Source: G963674685 sp964591275 (lineage in GTDB: Bacteria; Lernaellota; Lernaellaia; JACKCT01). Taken from it: DNA of 24,294 nt. Positions 15,728 through 24,003 of this stretch are shown here, one piece after another (within the stretch, counting starts at the first letter, position 1; every line of letters starts with the position of its first letter). The stretch spans positions 1-24,294 of the forward strand of contig CAZQAE010000074.1 in the NCBI GenBank assembly GCA_964591275.1, written 5' to 3'. The position numbers and the translations under genes are program-made. The notes under the pieces are model-generated. The model saw only the letters and a program-made list of their open reading frames with translations. It searched no databases and was not told where the DNA came from.

Positions 15728-17368
15728 TTACTGACTTTCGCACTGCGTCTGCAGTGTAGCGGGCAAAAACCCGTATCGATACGCTGTAACCCTTGCTTCG
15801 CAGCCAACATTCGCGGGCAACTCAACCGTCCCTTGTTGATCAGTTTCGGCAAGCGCCATAAATTCGGCATCCTCATTGTCGACGTAGTACGTAACAACTA
15901 CGCCTTCAATCGGCTCCCCGTCACTTGTGACATGATATGTCAAATTGCCGCTGCCGGGCGTGATCTGCTCAGGTCCGGTGAGTTCGAGCACTCCCGGTTT
16001 GGATGTCCAAATCCTCAAAGTCGGATCGCCGAATACGATTATCGAACGCTGAGTGTACCATTCCGCTTCTGGGAACATTTCCAAAGTAAAGCGAAAATCA
16101 ATACCCGAAAAGGTTCCATGAATGTCTTCGGCGTGAAAAGTTCTTCGCGCTTCGAGTACGGCGTCGCCCAGAATGTAATTGTCCTTTAGAAAAAGCGCGC
16201 GACAAAATGCATGATTGAACTGCGCGCCGCCCGCAGGCCCCAGACCGATGAGCGTATTGCCCACGTATGCCACGGCGCCTCCGTCTGGATTTTTGATAAG
16301 TTCCTCGGCCACCGAGTCCTCGTCAACCTGTGGATCGTTCAGACCTTCTCCAAAGGATTCGTCCGCGAAATTGCCGGACAGGCACGAGGTCGTCACAAAA
16401 ACAAAGGGCGTTTCATTGACCATGCTCGGAATAACGTGTGAACTCAATTGCTGTGTGAGATACCGGAAATTGCCGTGCGTGTTGCCGACAAGGAACGCGT
16501 ACCCCTCGTCTTCCAGCGCCGCAAAAATATTTTGCGTTGTGCCCACTTCCGCGCCGACTTCTTCGGCGTAGGCCTGCGTGCCATAGAGACGGCGCATATT
16601 GGCGACAAACTCGTCGGGAAGAAATTCGGCAATGAGTTGTTCATGTGCTATGCCGCTGTCGATATCGCCCAGAATCGGAATTGTATCAGCTAGATCAGCC
16701 AGAAGAAGCGGGGCCGTTGCACGCTCCGCCACTTGCCCCTCGCCGGACTCATATCGAATGACCTTCGCAACGTATCCCTCGACTTCCACGGTCGTTTCAA
16801 AGGGGGCGCGCCCGACGGCGACTTTCGGATTGCGCAGGTCGAAGGCAGTAATATCCTCGCCCTCTTCGCCAAATATTCCGTCCTGATCAGCGTCCCAGTC
16901 TGCATCAAGCTCCTCAAAATATGTCTGCACGGGCGCCACGCCGTTAAAGTCCATCGCCCAGTTTTTCACTTCGGTGTAACTGCGCATGTAGGGAATTTGG
17001 TCCGCGTCGCCGCCGAGAATCACATAGCGCAATCCGTTTTCGTATTCCCGCTGAATGTAAGCACGCAGGTAGGTGGGATTATCGGCGTGCTGCTCGGTAA
17101 TTTCCTCAATATCCAAAACATCCGTGCGAAATCCGGTCCTGTTTTTCCAATCGGAGAAAATCTTCCACGCATCCATCATCTCCTTTGTCGTCACAACAAT
17201 GGAGACTGGAGGATCATCCATAAAATTGTCGTCTTCATAAGTTGAATCATCGTCTGACGAATCGCTATCGTTTTTGGAGTCCTCATCGCCGACGGCGCAC
17301 CCGGAAAAAGCAAGCGCCATAATCATAGCCATAGAAATTCCAAAAATAATGCTGATTTTCATTCTCAT
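15728..17368 (-). CDS. Peptidase family C25 (gingipain-type) lipoprotein
   Basis: A 546-residue exported cysteine peptidase. Lipobox AFSGC places the lipid on Cys24, followed by a short Asp/Ser-rich stalk to about residue 52. The catalytic pair is His298 in NTHGNF and Cys329 in VTTSCLSGNF, 31 residues apart, close to gingipains. VILGGDADQIP (116-126) and FGDPTLRIW (446-454) are further C25 hallmarks. ADWDADQDGIFGEEGED (157-173) looks like a calcium loop. Residues from about 458 to the end form an Ig-like domain with two Cys (523, 543), like Peptidase_C25_C. Gingipains normally leave through type IX secretion; here a lipobox is used and no C-terminal T9SS domain is visible. No propeptide is evident, so activation may differ. 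ATG 17368 has GGAG 7 bases upstream. Confidence 0.85.
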   Translation of the reverse strand: MRMKISIIFGISMAMIMALAFSGCAVGDEDSKNDSDSSDDDSTYEDDNFMDDPPVSIVVTTKEMMDAWKIFSDWKNRTGFRTDVLDIEEITEQHADNPTYLRAYIQREYENGLRYVILGGDADQIPYMRSYTEVKNWAMDFNGVAPVQTYFEELDADWDADQDGIFGEEGEDITAFDLRNPKVAVGRAPFETTVEVEGYVAKVIRYESGEGQVAERATAPLLLADLADTIPILGDIDSGIAHEQLIAEFLPDEFVANMRRLYGTQAYAEEVGAEVGTTQNIFAALEDEGYAFLVGNTHGNFRYLTQQLSSHVIPSMVNETPFVFVTTSCLSGNFADESFGEGLNDPQVDEDSVAEELIKNPDGGAVAYVGNTLIGLGPAGGAQFNHAFCRALFLKDNYILGDAVLEARRTFHAEDIHGTFSGIDFRFTLEMFPEAEWYTQRSIIVFGDPTLRIWTSKPGVLELTGPEQITPGSGNLTYHVTSDGEPIEGVVVTYYVDNEDAEFMALAETDQQGTVELPANVGCEARVTAYRYGFLPATLQTQCESQ

Positions 17369-17517
17369 CCATGAACTCCGTTTTTTAGCTCAATGCCTTC
17401 TCACGTTAATCGCCATAATCACAGATTTGGGCAAAAGGCAAGAAAGCAGCGGGAAGAATACGCCTGAAATAGATGGCACGACCCAGCCCAACAGACCCGC
17501 GTTAACCTCTATGCATT

Positions 17518-17528
17518 GGCCACTGGCC
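17518..17528. other. GGCCA-C-TGGCC palindrome
   Basis: An 11-base palindrome about 25 bases beyond the stop of the minus-strand alpha-galactosidase-like gene. It may be part of a terminator stem, but no T-run follows. Confidence 0.2.
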
Positions 17529-17553
17529 TCTAAGCTCTAATCACTGATCGAGT

Positions 17554-20220
17554 TCAATTTGTCGTGAAACTCAAGGTCCAGGTCATGTCGCTGAACCAGT
17601 CGCCTTCTTCTTGGCCGTTGGTGTCTTCGACAGTGAAGCGAAGGTCGAGCACCTGCCCGCCATCGACATCCGTGAGTTGCGTGTCGGCGTCGTTGATCTC
17701 CAGTTCCTCGACCAGACCGAATTCCACATCGTAGAATTCGTAACCGTCAGGCACAAAGAAAGCCAGATGATGCGTGAAGGGCGCATGCACGGTGCCGACC
17801 GAAGCCTCCTGCGTTCCGGTAAGGACGCTTTGCACGTCATCCCACTGGATATCGCTGATGACTTTCACGCCGGCCAGTACGTGGCGATTCGTCCCTAAAA
17901 ACTGCGGGCGGCCAGCATCGTCGCGCAGTGCGATGACGCGCGGCGTCCTGGCGGGAACTTCGGCGGACAAACTTCCGCTCACCTTGCCAAGATACGTTTC
18001 CGTCCAATATTCCCAGGCGTGATAGGACGCCGTGGGATCGAGCTTGGTTTCGGTGAAGTCAATAGCGATAACTCTGTCCTCATCGGGCATCTGCCCGTAT
18101 GGGAGTGTCGTAAAATCAACATTGCTGCCCCAGTTGAGCAGACCGATGACGTGATAAGGTCGTGCAAAATCAGCCACCGGCAAAGACCAGATTTCCGGGT
18201 ATTCCCTTTGCAAGACATCCAGGGGTCTTCCCGTAATGCCGTACACGGGCATGATCCGGCGATAGCCGTCCACCCAATCAGGCTCAAGATCGACGATGCG
18301 GTCGCCAATTTTCACGAGACCGCCCTGCAGCGCGACGGCGGAGCAGAAGGTGAGGGATTCGTTTAATGTCAGGGGCGTCATGCTCTCATCCTTGTGCGGG
18401 CGAAAGAAAATCAAGTCGGGGTGGTTGACCCAGACTCGGTTGTGCAGCCACCACCAGCGCGATGCATCTCTGTACATCGGTTTGAGTCCCTGGTTGTCAA
18501 TAGGGCTAGTGGGATTCTCCCCTTCAAAAGTCGGCATCGTGTCCAGCGTGAGCCTCAGGGAATCAATCAGTCCGTAGTTCCAACCCTTAATGGCGACATT
18601 GAGCAAGAAAATATCGTCGCCCAAAGTTTCACGAATGATTTTCACGCCTTCTCTGTAAAATTCTCCCCGCGTTGTGTTTGGTTCATACCAACCCGTGCTA
18701 AGAGGGCCTCGGTACGCAAAGTCCAGCTTGAGCCACTGGATGCCCCAACCTTTGAGTTTTTCAATCGTTTCGACCAGATGTGCTTGGGCTGCGGGATCGG
18801 TCAGATCGAGAGAAAAGTAATCATCGTCCAAAAGTCCGCCGAGTAGGGGATCGGCAAACAACTCAGGCTGCTCATTATAGATTTGCGAATTTTTTTCCGC
18901 CAGAAATCCTGATATCCAGAGCCCCGTAATAAAGCCCATGTCTTTGGCTCTACCCAGCAGCCATTCTATTCCATTGATATCTCCGTGGGGCGGAAACTTG
19001 CTTTCATCAACAACCCAGTCGCCATCGTAGGGATCATAGCCGTCGTCGATTTGGAAGTAGTTCATACCCCAGCGGCGCAATTCCCGATCAGCAAAATCCA
19101 TATTGTCAACAATGATTTCTTCGTTGATGTCCGTTCCGTATCCACCCGAAGAACCGCTTCCGGACCAGGAGTTCCAACCAACGGGAACATCGATTTCCGG
19201 ATGCCTTTCAAACCATGTTTCTATGCTGAGCCATGCCTTAATGCGCGTGGCGAAAGTTTCCAGTGCGTCAAAGGGCGTCGGTGCGCTAAAATCGAAAATC
19301 ATTGTTTCCGCGCCAAGCGATTCGCCCGGGTCAATGTATTTCGTCGGATCATACTGGCAAAGCATGTGGAGTTTTCGACCGTGATCCTCCCGTTTCGTCG
19401 GCGCGGAGAAGACTACCGAGTGCGCCACTTCATTTGTGAGACTGCCGGCTACGATGCTTTTGCCGGTAACCTGGTTGAAGATAAGCGCGCTCCACATGGA
19501 GTGAACAGGAACCGTGCCGGGGAAATACGGAGCGATGAACTCAAGATAGTTCAAGCTTCCATTTGTCAGAATCCGCAAATCAGTTCCTAACCCGAAGTGC
19601 AAGGCCCCAAAAGGTTGATCAGCGAGCAGTGGATATATGGCGCCGATGTTCACGCGTTCATCGGTCCCGTTGACCATCCGCATATCCATGAGCACGAAGC
19701 TCTCGCCGTCCAGAAGGCTGAAATCGAGATCCATATCCGGCTCGCCATCTCCACCTTGAAAAGTGATCAACAGCGTCATCCCCTGTCCGAGAGGGTTGGT
19801 GGTTTCTTCGCTAGCCCATGTCGCGGGCGCCATGTCGGGGCTTCGCCATCTATGCGCCGGAACGACGACGTGTGAGTACGCCACGGACATGGCTTTTTCA
19901 ACGATGAGCTGTCCGTCGCCGTCGAAAATACTGAATCGCCCTGTGCCGGCATTGTATTGAAGATTGACTTTATTGTTTATCAAACCGACGAAATCGCCGT
20001 CCTGATAGAACTCCACCTCGTCTCCCGGCGCCGTATCGTCATCGGAATCGTCGTTGAGATCGTCGTCTGAATCGTCGTCGGCATCATCATCCATATCGTC
20101 GTCGGGCGAATCTGCGTCATTATTGTCGTCGTCATCATCACCGCACCCGCAGGCGCTTAGAGACAAGGAAAAAATTAAACACAAAGAAAAAATCAAGAAG
20201 GGTTTTTTCAGACTGTTCAT
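17554..20220 (-). CDS. Alpha-galactosidase-like lipoprotein (clan GH-D, GH27/GH36 type)
   Basis: An 888-residue surface or periplasmic glycosidase. Lipobox LSAC with Cys24, then an Asp-rich stalk (about 28-68). An N-terminal beta-sandwich (about 70-330) precedes the (beta/alpha)8 barrel that opens with PVGWNSWSG (346-354). IDDGYDPYDGDW (391-402) matches the clan signature, and WLKLDFAYR gives Asp500 as nucleophile; Asp560 in LRLTLDTMP is the likely acid/base. A C-terminal beta domain follows. The expected reaction is hydrolysis of terminal alpha-galactosides, or of a related alpha-linked sugar; specificity is not fixed. ATG 20220 is chosen because AGGA lies 7 bases upstream; the frame extends to a TTG at 20235 without a better site. 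Divergent from a helical lipoprotein whose Asp stalk is nearly identical at DNA level. Confidence 0.85.
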   Translation of the reverse strand: MNSLKKPFLIFSLCLIFSLSLSACGCGDDDDDNNDADSPDDDMDDDADDDSDDDLNDDSDDDTAPGDEVEFYQDGDFVGLINNKVNLQYNAGTGRFSIFDGDGQLIVEKAMSVAYSHVVVPAHRWRSPDMAPATWASEETTNPLGQGMTLLITFQGGDGEPDMDLDFSLLDGESFVLMDMRMVNGTDERVNIGAIYPLLADQPFGALHFGLGTDLRILTNGSLNYLEFIAPYFPGTVPVHSMWSALIFNQVTGKSIVAGSLTNEVAHSVVFSAPTKREDHGRKLHMLCQYDPTKYIDPGESLGAETMIFDFSAPTPFDALETFATRIKAWLSIETWFERHPEIDVPVGWNSWSGSGSSGGYGTDINEEIIVDNMDFADRELRRWGMNYFQIDDGYDPYDGDWVVDESKFPPHGDINGIEWLLGRAKDMGFITGLWISGFLAEKNSQIYNEQPELFADPLLGGLLDDDYFSLDLTDPAAQAHLVETIEKLKGWGIQWLKLDFAYRGPLSTGWYEPNTTRGEFYREGVKIIRETLGDDIFLLNVAIKGWNYGLIDSLRLTLDTMPTFEGENPTSPIDNQGLKPMYRDASRWWWLHNRVWVNHPDLIFFRPHKDESMTPLTLNESLTFCSAVALQGGLVKIGDRIVDLEPDWVDGYRRIMPVYGITGRPLDVLQREYPEIWSLPVADFARPYHVIGLLNWGSNVDFTTLPYGQMPDEDRVIAIDFTETKLDPTASYHAWEYWTETYLGKVSGSLSAEVPARTPRVIALRDDAGRPQFLGTNRHVLAGVKVISDIQWDDVQSVLTGTQEASVGTVHAPFTHHLAFFVPDGYEFYDVEFGLVEELEINDADTQLTDVDGGQVLDLRFTVEDTNGQEEGDWFSDMTWTLSFTTN
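20036..20080 (-). repeat. Asp-stalk repeat, copy in alpha-galactosidase-like gene
   Basis: This 45-bp segment, read on the minus strand, matches 20488-20532 on the plus strand at 42 of 45 bases. Both encode the stalk core SDDDLNDD with the same serine (TCA) and leucine (CTC) codons, so the match is at DNA level and not just in composition. The two copies form a long inverted repeat around the divergent promoter region. Confidence 0.85.
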
Positions 20221-20264
20221 TTGTAATCCTTTCAAATTCAGATTCGATTCGGTAAACTACCCTA

Positions 20265-20300
20265 TGTGTCGATTGTTTTAAAGTACAGAAACCAGACACA
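20265..20300. promoter_or_regulatory. Spaced inverted repeat between divergent lipoprotein genes
   Basis: TGTGTC (20265-20270) and GACACA (20295-20300) are perfect complements 24 bases apart, inside the 103-base region shared by two divergent genes. It could be a double operator regulating both, but the half sites are short. Confidence 0.25.
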
Positions 20301-20323
20301 TTTCTCACATTTTGGAGGCTTCG

Positions 20324-22672
20324 ATGGCGCCAAAGAAAATTGCAGCACTTTTGCTCCTGGCATTGTTTTTATTATGCATACCCGCTTGCGGCGATGATGA
20401 CGACAACGACGATTCGCTTGATCCCGTCAACGATGACGCAAACGATGATGTTGATGACGACAGTGACGACGACCTAAACGATGATATCGACGACGATTCA
20501 GACGACGATCTCAATGACGATCTCGATGACGACGTTGATGACGATGTTGACGATGATACGATCATTCCTCCGACGCCTAACGAAAATGCGAAAGCTGATG
20601 CGTTTAAACTCTTTTATAAAGAGCGCAGCGCCCGAACCATATTGAGCGTCAACAGGTTCTCCATGTCCGGCGACGCTGTCATGGGCAACACCTTTTTGCT
20701 GACGGCCATCGCCAAGGACGGCAACGAATACGAAATTGTGGTCGGCCCGGAAGGAAACAACTATTTTGGGGCTTCGGCCTTCACCGCGTGGAAGATGTAT
20801 CAGGCTCTGGGCGGTCGGGACTTGGAGCTTTCGCTGATTCGCATGTTCGAGGGTCTGGCTTTCAACGAAGCCGTTTCCGGGCATCCGGGCTTGACGACGC
20901 GCGAAGCCTTTCCAGGCTGGACCCGTACCATGGACGGCGTCAACGACACCATTACCAGAACCAAATGGGGCAATCCGGTCGATCCGCCGGTCACCTATGA
21001 CGCCGCCCTCGAGCAGGAGATACTTGACACCTTTTACGACGGCCTCGTTTTCACCTACCGGGAAAACCCTGAAGAATATCTGTTCAATTTCAAAGCGGTC
21101 CACGAACTGACCACATTCGCCACAACTTACGTGTTCGACGAGTTGGATCACGATCCGCCCTTCCTGCGTGTTTCGGACTGCTGCTCGTCTTTTATGGTGT
21201 CGCAAAAGGGCATTTGGGAAGGGGCGTACTGGGGCAACCAAGATTCCCGGGACAACTTCACAGCCTCCGCCATAGGCTTTATCGCCGCCATGGAAGCTGA
21301 AAACACGCCGGGGCTGCCCGACGATCTGATCACGGCCGCGCACAACGCCGTCGAGGCGGGACACCGCACAGGCGATTCGATCATCGAAAACAACAGCGTT
21401 TTGATGACGGTGGACGAATGGCACGATTATGAAACGCTGACGCCCGCAGGAACCATGAATCCCGACGGCGAGGTGGAATGGCAGGACTTGGGAAGCCTCG
21501 CCGCCTGTCAGGCGGCATATCTCGCCCAGGCCGTTTCCACCGATGGATTGAGCTGGCCCGTTCCCGAAATTCCCCTTGCCCGCTCCATCGAAACCGACGT
21601 TATTCGCCTAATCTTTAGCGAGCTCGGACTTCCGGAACCAACCCTGCCGATGGTGACATGCCGAGACCTGGATGCCGCCATTATTGGAATCAATTGGGGA
21701 GATGTTTTGGACTTTGAGATATTCGATCGCCCCTGGATCGAGATCGCGAGATTCATTGAAACCATTTTCCCAGGCGTATTCGCCGATCTACTCGGCAGCA
21801 TGATGGACGATTTCGTCGAGTTGGAATTGGGAACGGTTGGCCTTTGCTATTATGCCCAGATTAAAGGCGATGACCAACTCTTCCACGAGGCGCAGCAAAC
21901 TCTCAACCACTTCGTACAGTTGCAGAAAATCCTCGCAGAACTCGTTTACGGAATTGTCTCCATCCCGGCCGCCAGACAGGAATTTTTAGGCGAAATGAAT
22001 GAGGACAGCGTGCAGGCGGGGCTGCGCAGCACAAACGACATGCTCTATAGAGCCGCAACCTATTCCCGTATGTTCGGCATCGATTCGCCGCTGGAGTATT
22101 TCAACGCTTTCCAAGTCGGCAACGAACGGACCGATTACATCGAATCCTTCCTCGATCTCGAAGACACGCAGCCCTGGCCTTTGTTGACCGACCAGAACAT
22201 CTACGATCAGGTCGAGGCCCGGCTGGCGGCTCTAAATGACCGGGCGCCTTGGAGAGTCCAACGCTATCGCGATCGTTTCGGAGATACACCCCCCGTTCGC
22301 CTTGCCGGTGACGGATACGAATGCAGGGCTCCCCTGGGACCGCCGGATGTGTGGCAAACCACGGAAAATCCACGTCACGTGACTTTGAGAGATATCAATC
22401 TTTGGTTCGAGGGACCGCTATGCATGCTCTCGCCGGAGACTCTCGACTGCGCGTGGGCAAAACTTGGCTGCGCGCCCGCAGATTTCGACGACAGCGGTTT
22501 GGTGGATGACGCTGATCGAACACTTTTCGACGCCGCTTGGACGACGCATGGCGAAGGGGCATTATGCGACGACGCCAACGCCTGGTGCGACGGCGCGGAC
22601 GTGGATCAAAGCGGTGTTCTGAACGCAGAAGATCAGGCTTTCATGGATGCGGCAATAGGATGCGTGCGTTAG
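20324..22672 (+). CDS. Helical lipoprotein with Asp stalk and dockerin-like C-terminus, function unknown
   Basis: A 782-residue lipoprotein. Lipobox CIPAC gives Cys22; the Asp-rich stalk spans about 23-79 and contains two copies of DDDSDDDLNDD. The body (about 85-710) is mostly helical, with many aromatic and acidic positions and a CC pair in SDCCSSF, and matches no family I can name. The last 68 residues hold two EF-hand-like loops, DFDDSGLVDDAD and DVDQSGVLNAED, separated by a Cys-containing insert, which is the layout of a dockerin-type calcium module. ATG 20324 has GGAGG (20314-20318) 5 bases upstream; the frame extends to a TTG at 20312 that overlaps this site. It could be a structural surface protein or an enzyme on a cohesin-type scaffold, but no cohesin is seen here. 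Confidence 0.7.
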   Translation: MAPKKIAALLLLALFLLCIPACGDDDDNDDSLDPVNDDANDDVDDDSDDDLNDDIDDDSDDDLNDDLDDDVDDDVDDDTIIPPTPNENAKADAFKLFYKERSARTILSVNRFSMSGDAVMGNTFLLTAIAKDGNEYEIVVGPEGNNYFGASAFTAWKMYQALGGRDLELSLIRMFEGLAFNEAVSGHPGLTTREAFPGWTRTMDGVNDTITRTKWGNPVDPPVTYDAALEQEILDTFYDGLVFTYRENPEEYLFNFKAVHELTTFATTYVFDELDHDPPFLRVSDCCSSFMVSQKGIWEGAYWGNQDSRDNFTASAIGFIAAMEAENTPGLPDDLITAAHNAVEAGHRTGDSIIENNSVLMTVDEWHDYETLTPAGTMNPDGEVEWQDLGSLAACQAAYLAQAVSTDGLSWPVPEIPLARSIETDVIRLIFSELGLPEPTLPMVTCRDLDAAIIGINWGDVLDFEIFDRPWIEIARFIETIFPGVFADLLGSMMDDFVELELGTVGLCYYAQIKGDDQLFHEAQQTLNHFVQLQKILAELVYGIVSIPAARQEFLGEMNEDSVQAGLRSTNDMLYRAATYSRMFGIDSPLEYFNAFQVGNERTDYIESFLDLEDTQPWPLLTDQNIYDQVEARLAALNDRAPWRVQRYRDRFGDTPPVRLAGDGYECRAPLGPPDVWQTTENPRHVTLRDINLWFEGPLCMLSPETLDCAWAKLGCAPADFDDSGLVDDADRTLFDAAWTTHGEGALCDDANAWCDGADVDQSGVLNAEDQAFMDAAIGCVR
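20488..20532 (+). repeat. Asp-stalk repeat, copy in helical lipoprotein gene
   Basis: Partner of 20036-20080 in inverted orientation; differences fall at three positions. It encodes the second DDDSDDDLNDD unit of this protein's stalk. Confidence 0.85.
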
Positions 22673-22730
22673 CCCGGATGTTTGCAACGCACCGGAAGAA
22701 AAGTAAGACCTTGAATAATTTTCATGAGGC

Positions 22731-23183
22731 CTGATACCCAAAGCAAGTTGTGAAATATCGTCGCTGGGAACAGCGCTTGGATTCATTAAAGTTGGGACAT
22801 GCTCGGAAGTGCTTATTAACGTTCTCGACCGTGCATTCGAGCAACCGCTTCTGCCCGAGGAGCACGCCGCCATGCCCCTGGCGGGCGGAATCGGCCTGTG
22901 CGGCGGCGCGTGCGAGGCATTGGGCGCCGCAATATGGATCATCGGAATGAATTGCCGCGAGGAACAGGGCGTTGACAATCGGTGGAAAGACGACGGCTTT
23001 CAGACAAGGATCGGCGATCTGATTGAAAGGTTTCTAAAAAGCACCGACTATAATTTCGAGTGCTCTGAAATAGTCGGACGAAAGTTTGAGAATATCGCCG
23101 ACCATGCCGCGCATTTGCGCGATGAAGGTTGCTCGGAAATTCTCGAGGTATTGGCCAATCAGGAAGCCCCGGAAATTCCGTAA
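22731..23183 (+). CDS. C_GCAxxG_C_C family redox protein, start unclear
   Basis: Up to 150 residues of the putative redox-active family PF09719, small Cys-rich proteins thought to carry metal or disulfides. Visible pieces, numbered from 22731: GTCSEVLINVLDRAF (22-36), PLAGGIGLCGGACEALGAA (49-67) with C57 and C61, then C75, C111 and C134. The matching region clearly begins before the first GTG (22809), so that start would lose the conserved N-terminal Cys (C24). The frame is open only back to a TGA at 22725-22727, and no in-frame ATG with a ribosome binding site exists; CTG 22731, CTG 22764 or ATT 22785 would be needed. An ATG at 22724 is in another frame. Either an unusual start is used or a 5' frameshift has occurred. 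No signal peptide is visible. The P460-like gene follows after 37 bases. Confidence 0.6.
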   Translation: MIPKASCEISSLGTALGFIKVGTCSEVLINVLDRAFEQPLLPEEHAAMPLAGGIGLCGGACEALGAAIWIIGMNCREEQGVDNRWKDDGFQTRIGDLIERFLKSTDYNFECSEIVGRKFENIADHAAHLRDEGCSEILEVLANQEAPEIP

Positions 23184-23220
23184 AAATGAATGAGGGCAAA
23201 TCATCCAAAGGGGAATAAAA

Positions 23221-23808
23221 ATGCAGAGGAAAAGCAGCATTTTCGGTTTTTTGTTTTTCATGATTCTCCTCAACATCGTGCCTGCCTGCGGAGACGATGA
23301 CGATGATGACGACAATGACGACAGCGCTGTAGCAGACGACAATGATGATGATGTTGATGACGATAGCGCCGATGACGATTCAATCGACGACGACGATGAC
23401 ACCACCCTTCCCAACGGTCCGGGTGGCTTCGACCAAAATTACCGAAGTAGCTCGGACTTTTTCACGATGATGGATGGCCTGAATGCGGGAAATTTCAACG
23501 CTCAGGTTTGGATTTGGTACTCTTCCAACATAGAACCAATAATCGATCAGGATAGTTTTGAAGTTCCTGAAGGGACCACTTCAATTCAGGAAGTTGATAC
23601 GGATGCCGACGACATTTTGGACTCCCTGACCATAATGGTGAAGATGGGAAATGACTATGATCCTGAAAACAATAACTGGTATTATGAAGTCAGAGACCCG
23701 GACGGCACGCTAAGAAACATCCCCCCTCCCGGTAAAATTCAAATCTGCATCGAATGCCATAAAGATTTCCCAGCAACGGATTTTCTTGCCGGCTCAAAAC
23801 TCCGTTAA
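23221..23808 (+). CDS. Cytochrome P460-like lipoprotein with Asp stalk
   Basis: A 195-residue exported protein. Lipobox IVPAC (Cys23) is followed by an Asp-rich stalk to about residue 60. The domain ends with CIECHKD (C176, C179, H180), a haem c attachment motif, preceded by WYYEVRDPDG (153-162) and followed by DFLAG, the pattern of the cytochrome P460 family. Lys141 in MVKMGNDYD is a candidate for the Lys-haem cross-link known in P460 enzymes. Characterised members oxidise hydroxylamine or bind NO; the related cytochrome c'-beta group uses the same fold for NO binding. The activity here cannot be told. A ribosome binding site of AAGGGG type lies about 6-7 bases before the ATG. Attachment of a haem protein by a lipid and a long acidic stalk is uncommon. 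The preceding Cys-rich gene may be a functional partner. Confidence 0.75.
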   Translation: MQRKSSIFGFLFFMILLNIVPACGDDDDDDDNDDSAVADDNDDDVDDDSADDDSIDDDDDTTLPNGPGGFDQNYRSSSDFFTMMDGLNAGNFNAQVWIWYSSNIEPIIDQDSFEVPEGTTSIQEVDTDADDILDSLTIMVKMGNDYDPENNNWYYEVRDPDGTLRNIPPPGKIQICIECHKDFPATDFLAGSKLR

Positions 23809-23814
23809 GGAGTT
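23798..23814 (+). terminator. Hairpin at the end of the P460 gene
   Basis: AACTCC (23798-23803) and GGAGTT (23809-23814) form a perfect 6-bp stem around GTTAA, which includes the stop codon. The following bases are AT-rich without a clear T-run, so this is a weak terminator candidate. Confidence 0.35.
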
Positions 23815-23823
23815 ACTTATTCG

Positions 23824-24003
23824 CTAAGACCTGTAAAATCTAATTCTTAAAGGAGATGAAAAAGCAGTGGGCTTACCCCCGCAGGCCGTCAGATCACTGT
23901 CTGGCATGATGATCTCTTTGCGCCCGCCGCGCCTTTTGAATTTCATGCGGATGTGGACGACCACGCCGTCGTCGTCAACTCGGATTTTGGGCTTCTCTTT
24001 CAA
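23824..24003 (-). CDS. Small ORF coupled to the recombinase, probably 3'-truncated
   Basis: A 59-residue product starting at TTG (24003), with GAGGAG (complement of 24011-24016) 7 bases upstream. It overlaps the recombinase stop by 29 bases, so translation is coupled. The N-terminal part (KPKIRVDDDGVVVHIRMKF, then KRRGGRKEIIMPD) resembles the start of proteins often encoded directly after large serine recombinases, which from memory are longer and continue into a helix-turn-helix region. Here the resemblance seems to end after MPD, and the last 24 residues look random, so the gene may be cut at the end of the element. Confidence 0.5.
   Translation of the reverse strand: MKEKPKIRVDDDGVVVHIRMKFKRRGGRKEIIMPDSDLTACGGKPTAFSSPLRIRFYRS

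Noticed and set aside
20498..21424. 308-residue minus-strand open frame opposite the helical lipoprotein
   Set aside because: Antisense to a protein with a clear lipobox, stalk and dockerin-like end; no motif of its own.
23034..23414. Ser-rich minus-strand open frame
   Set aside because: The Ser tract is the reverse reading of the P460 protein's Asp codons.
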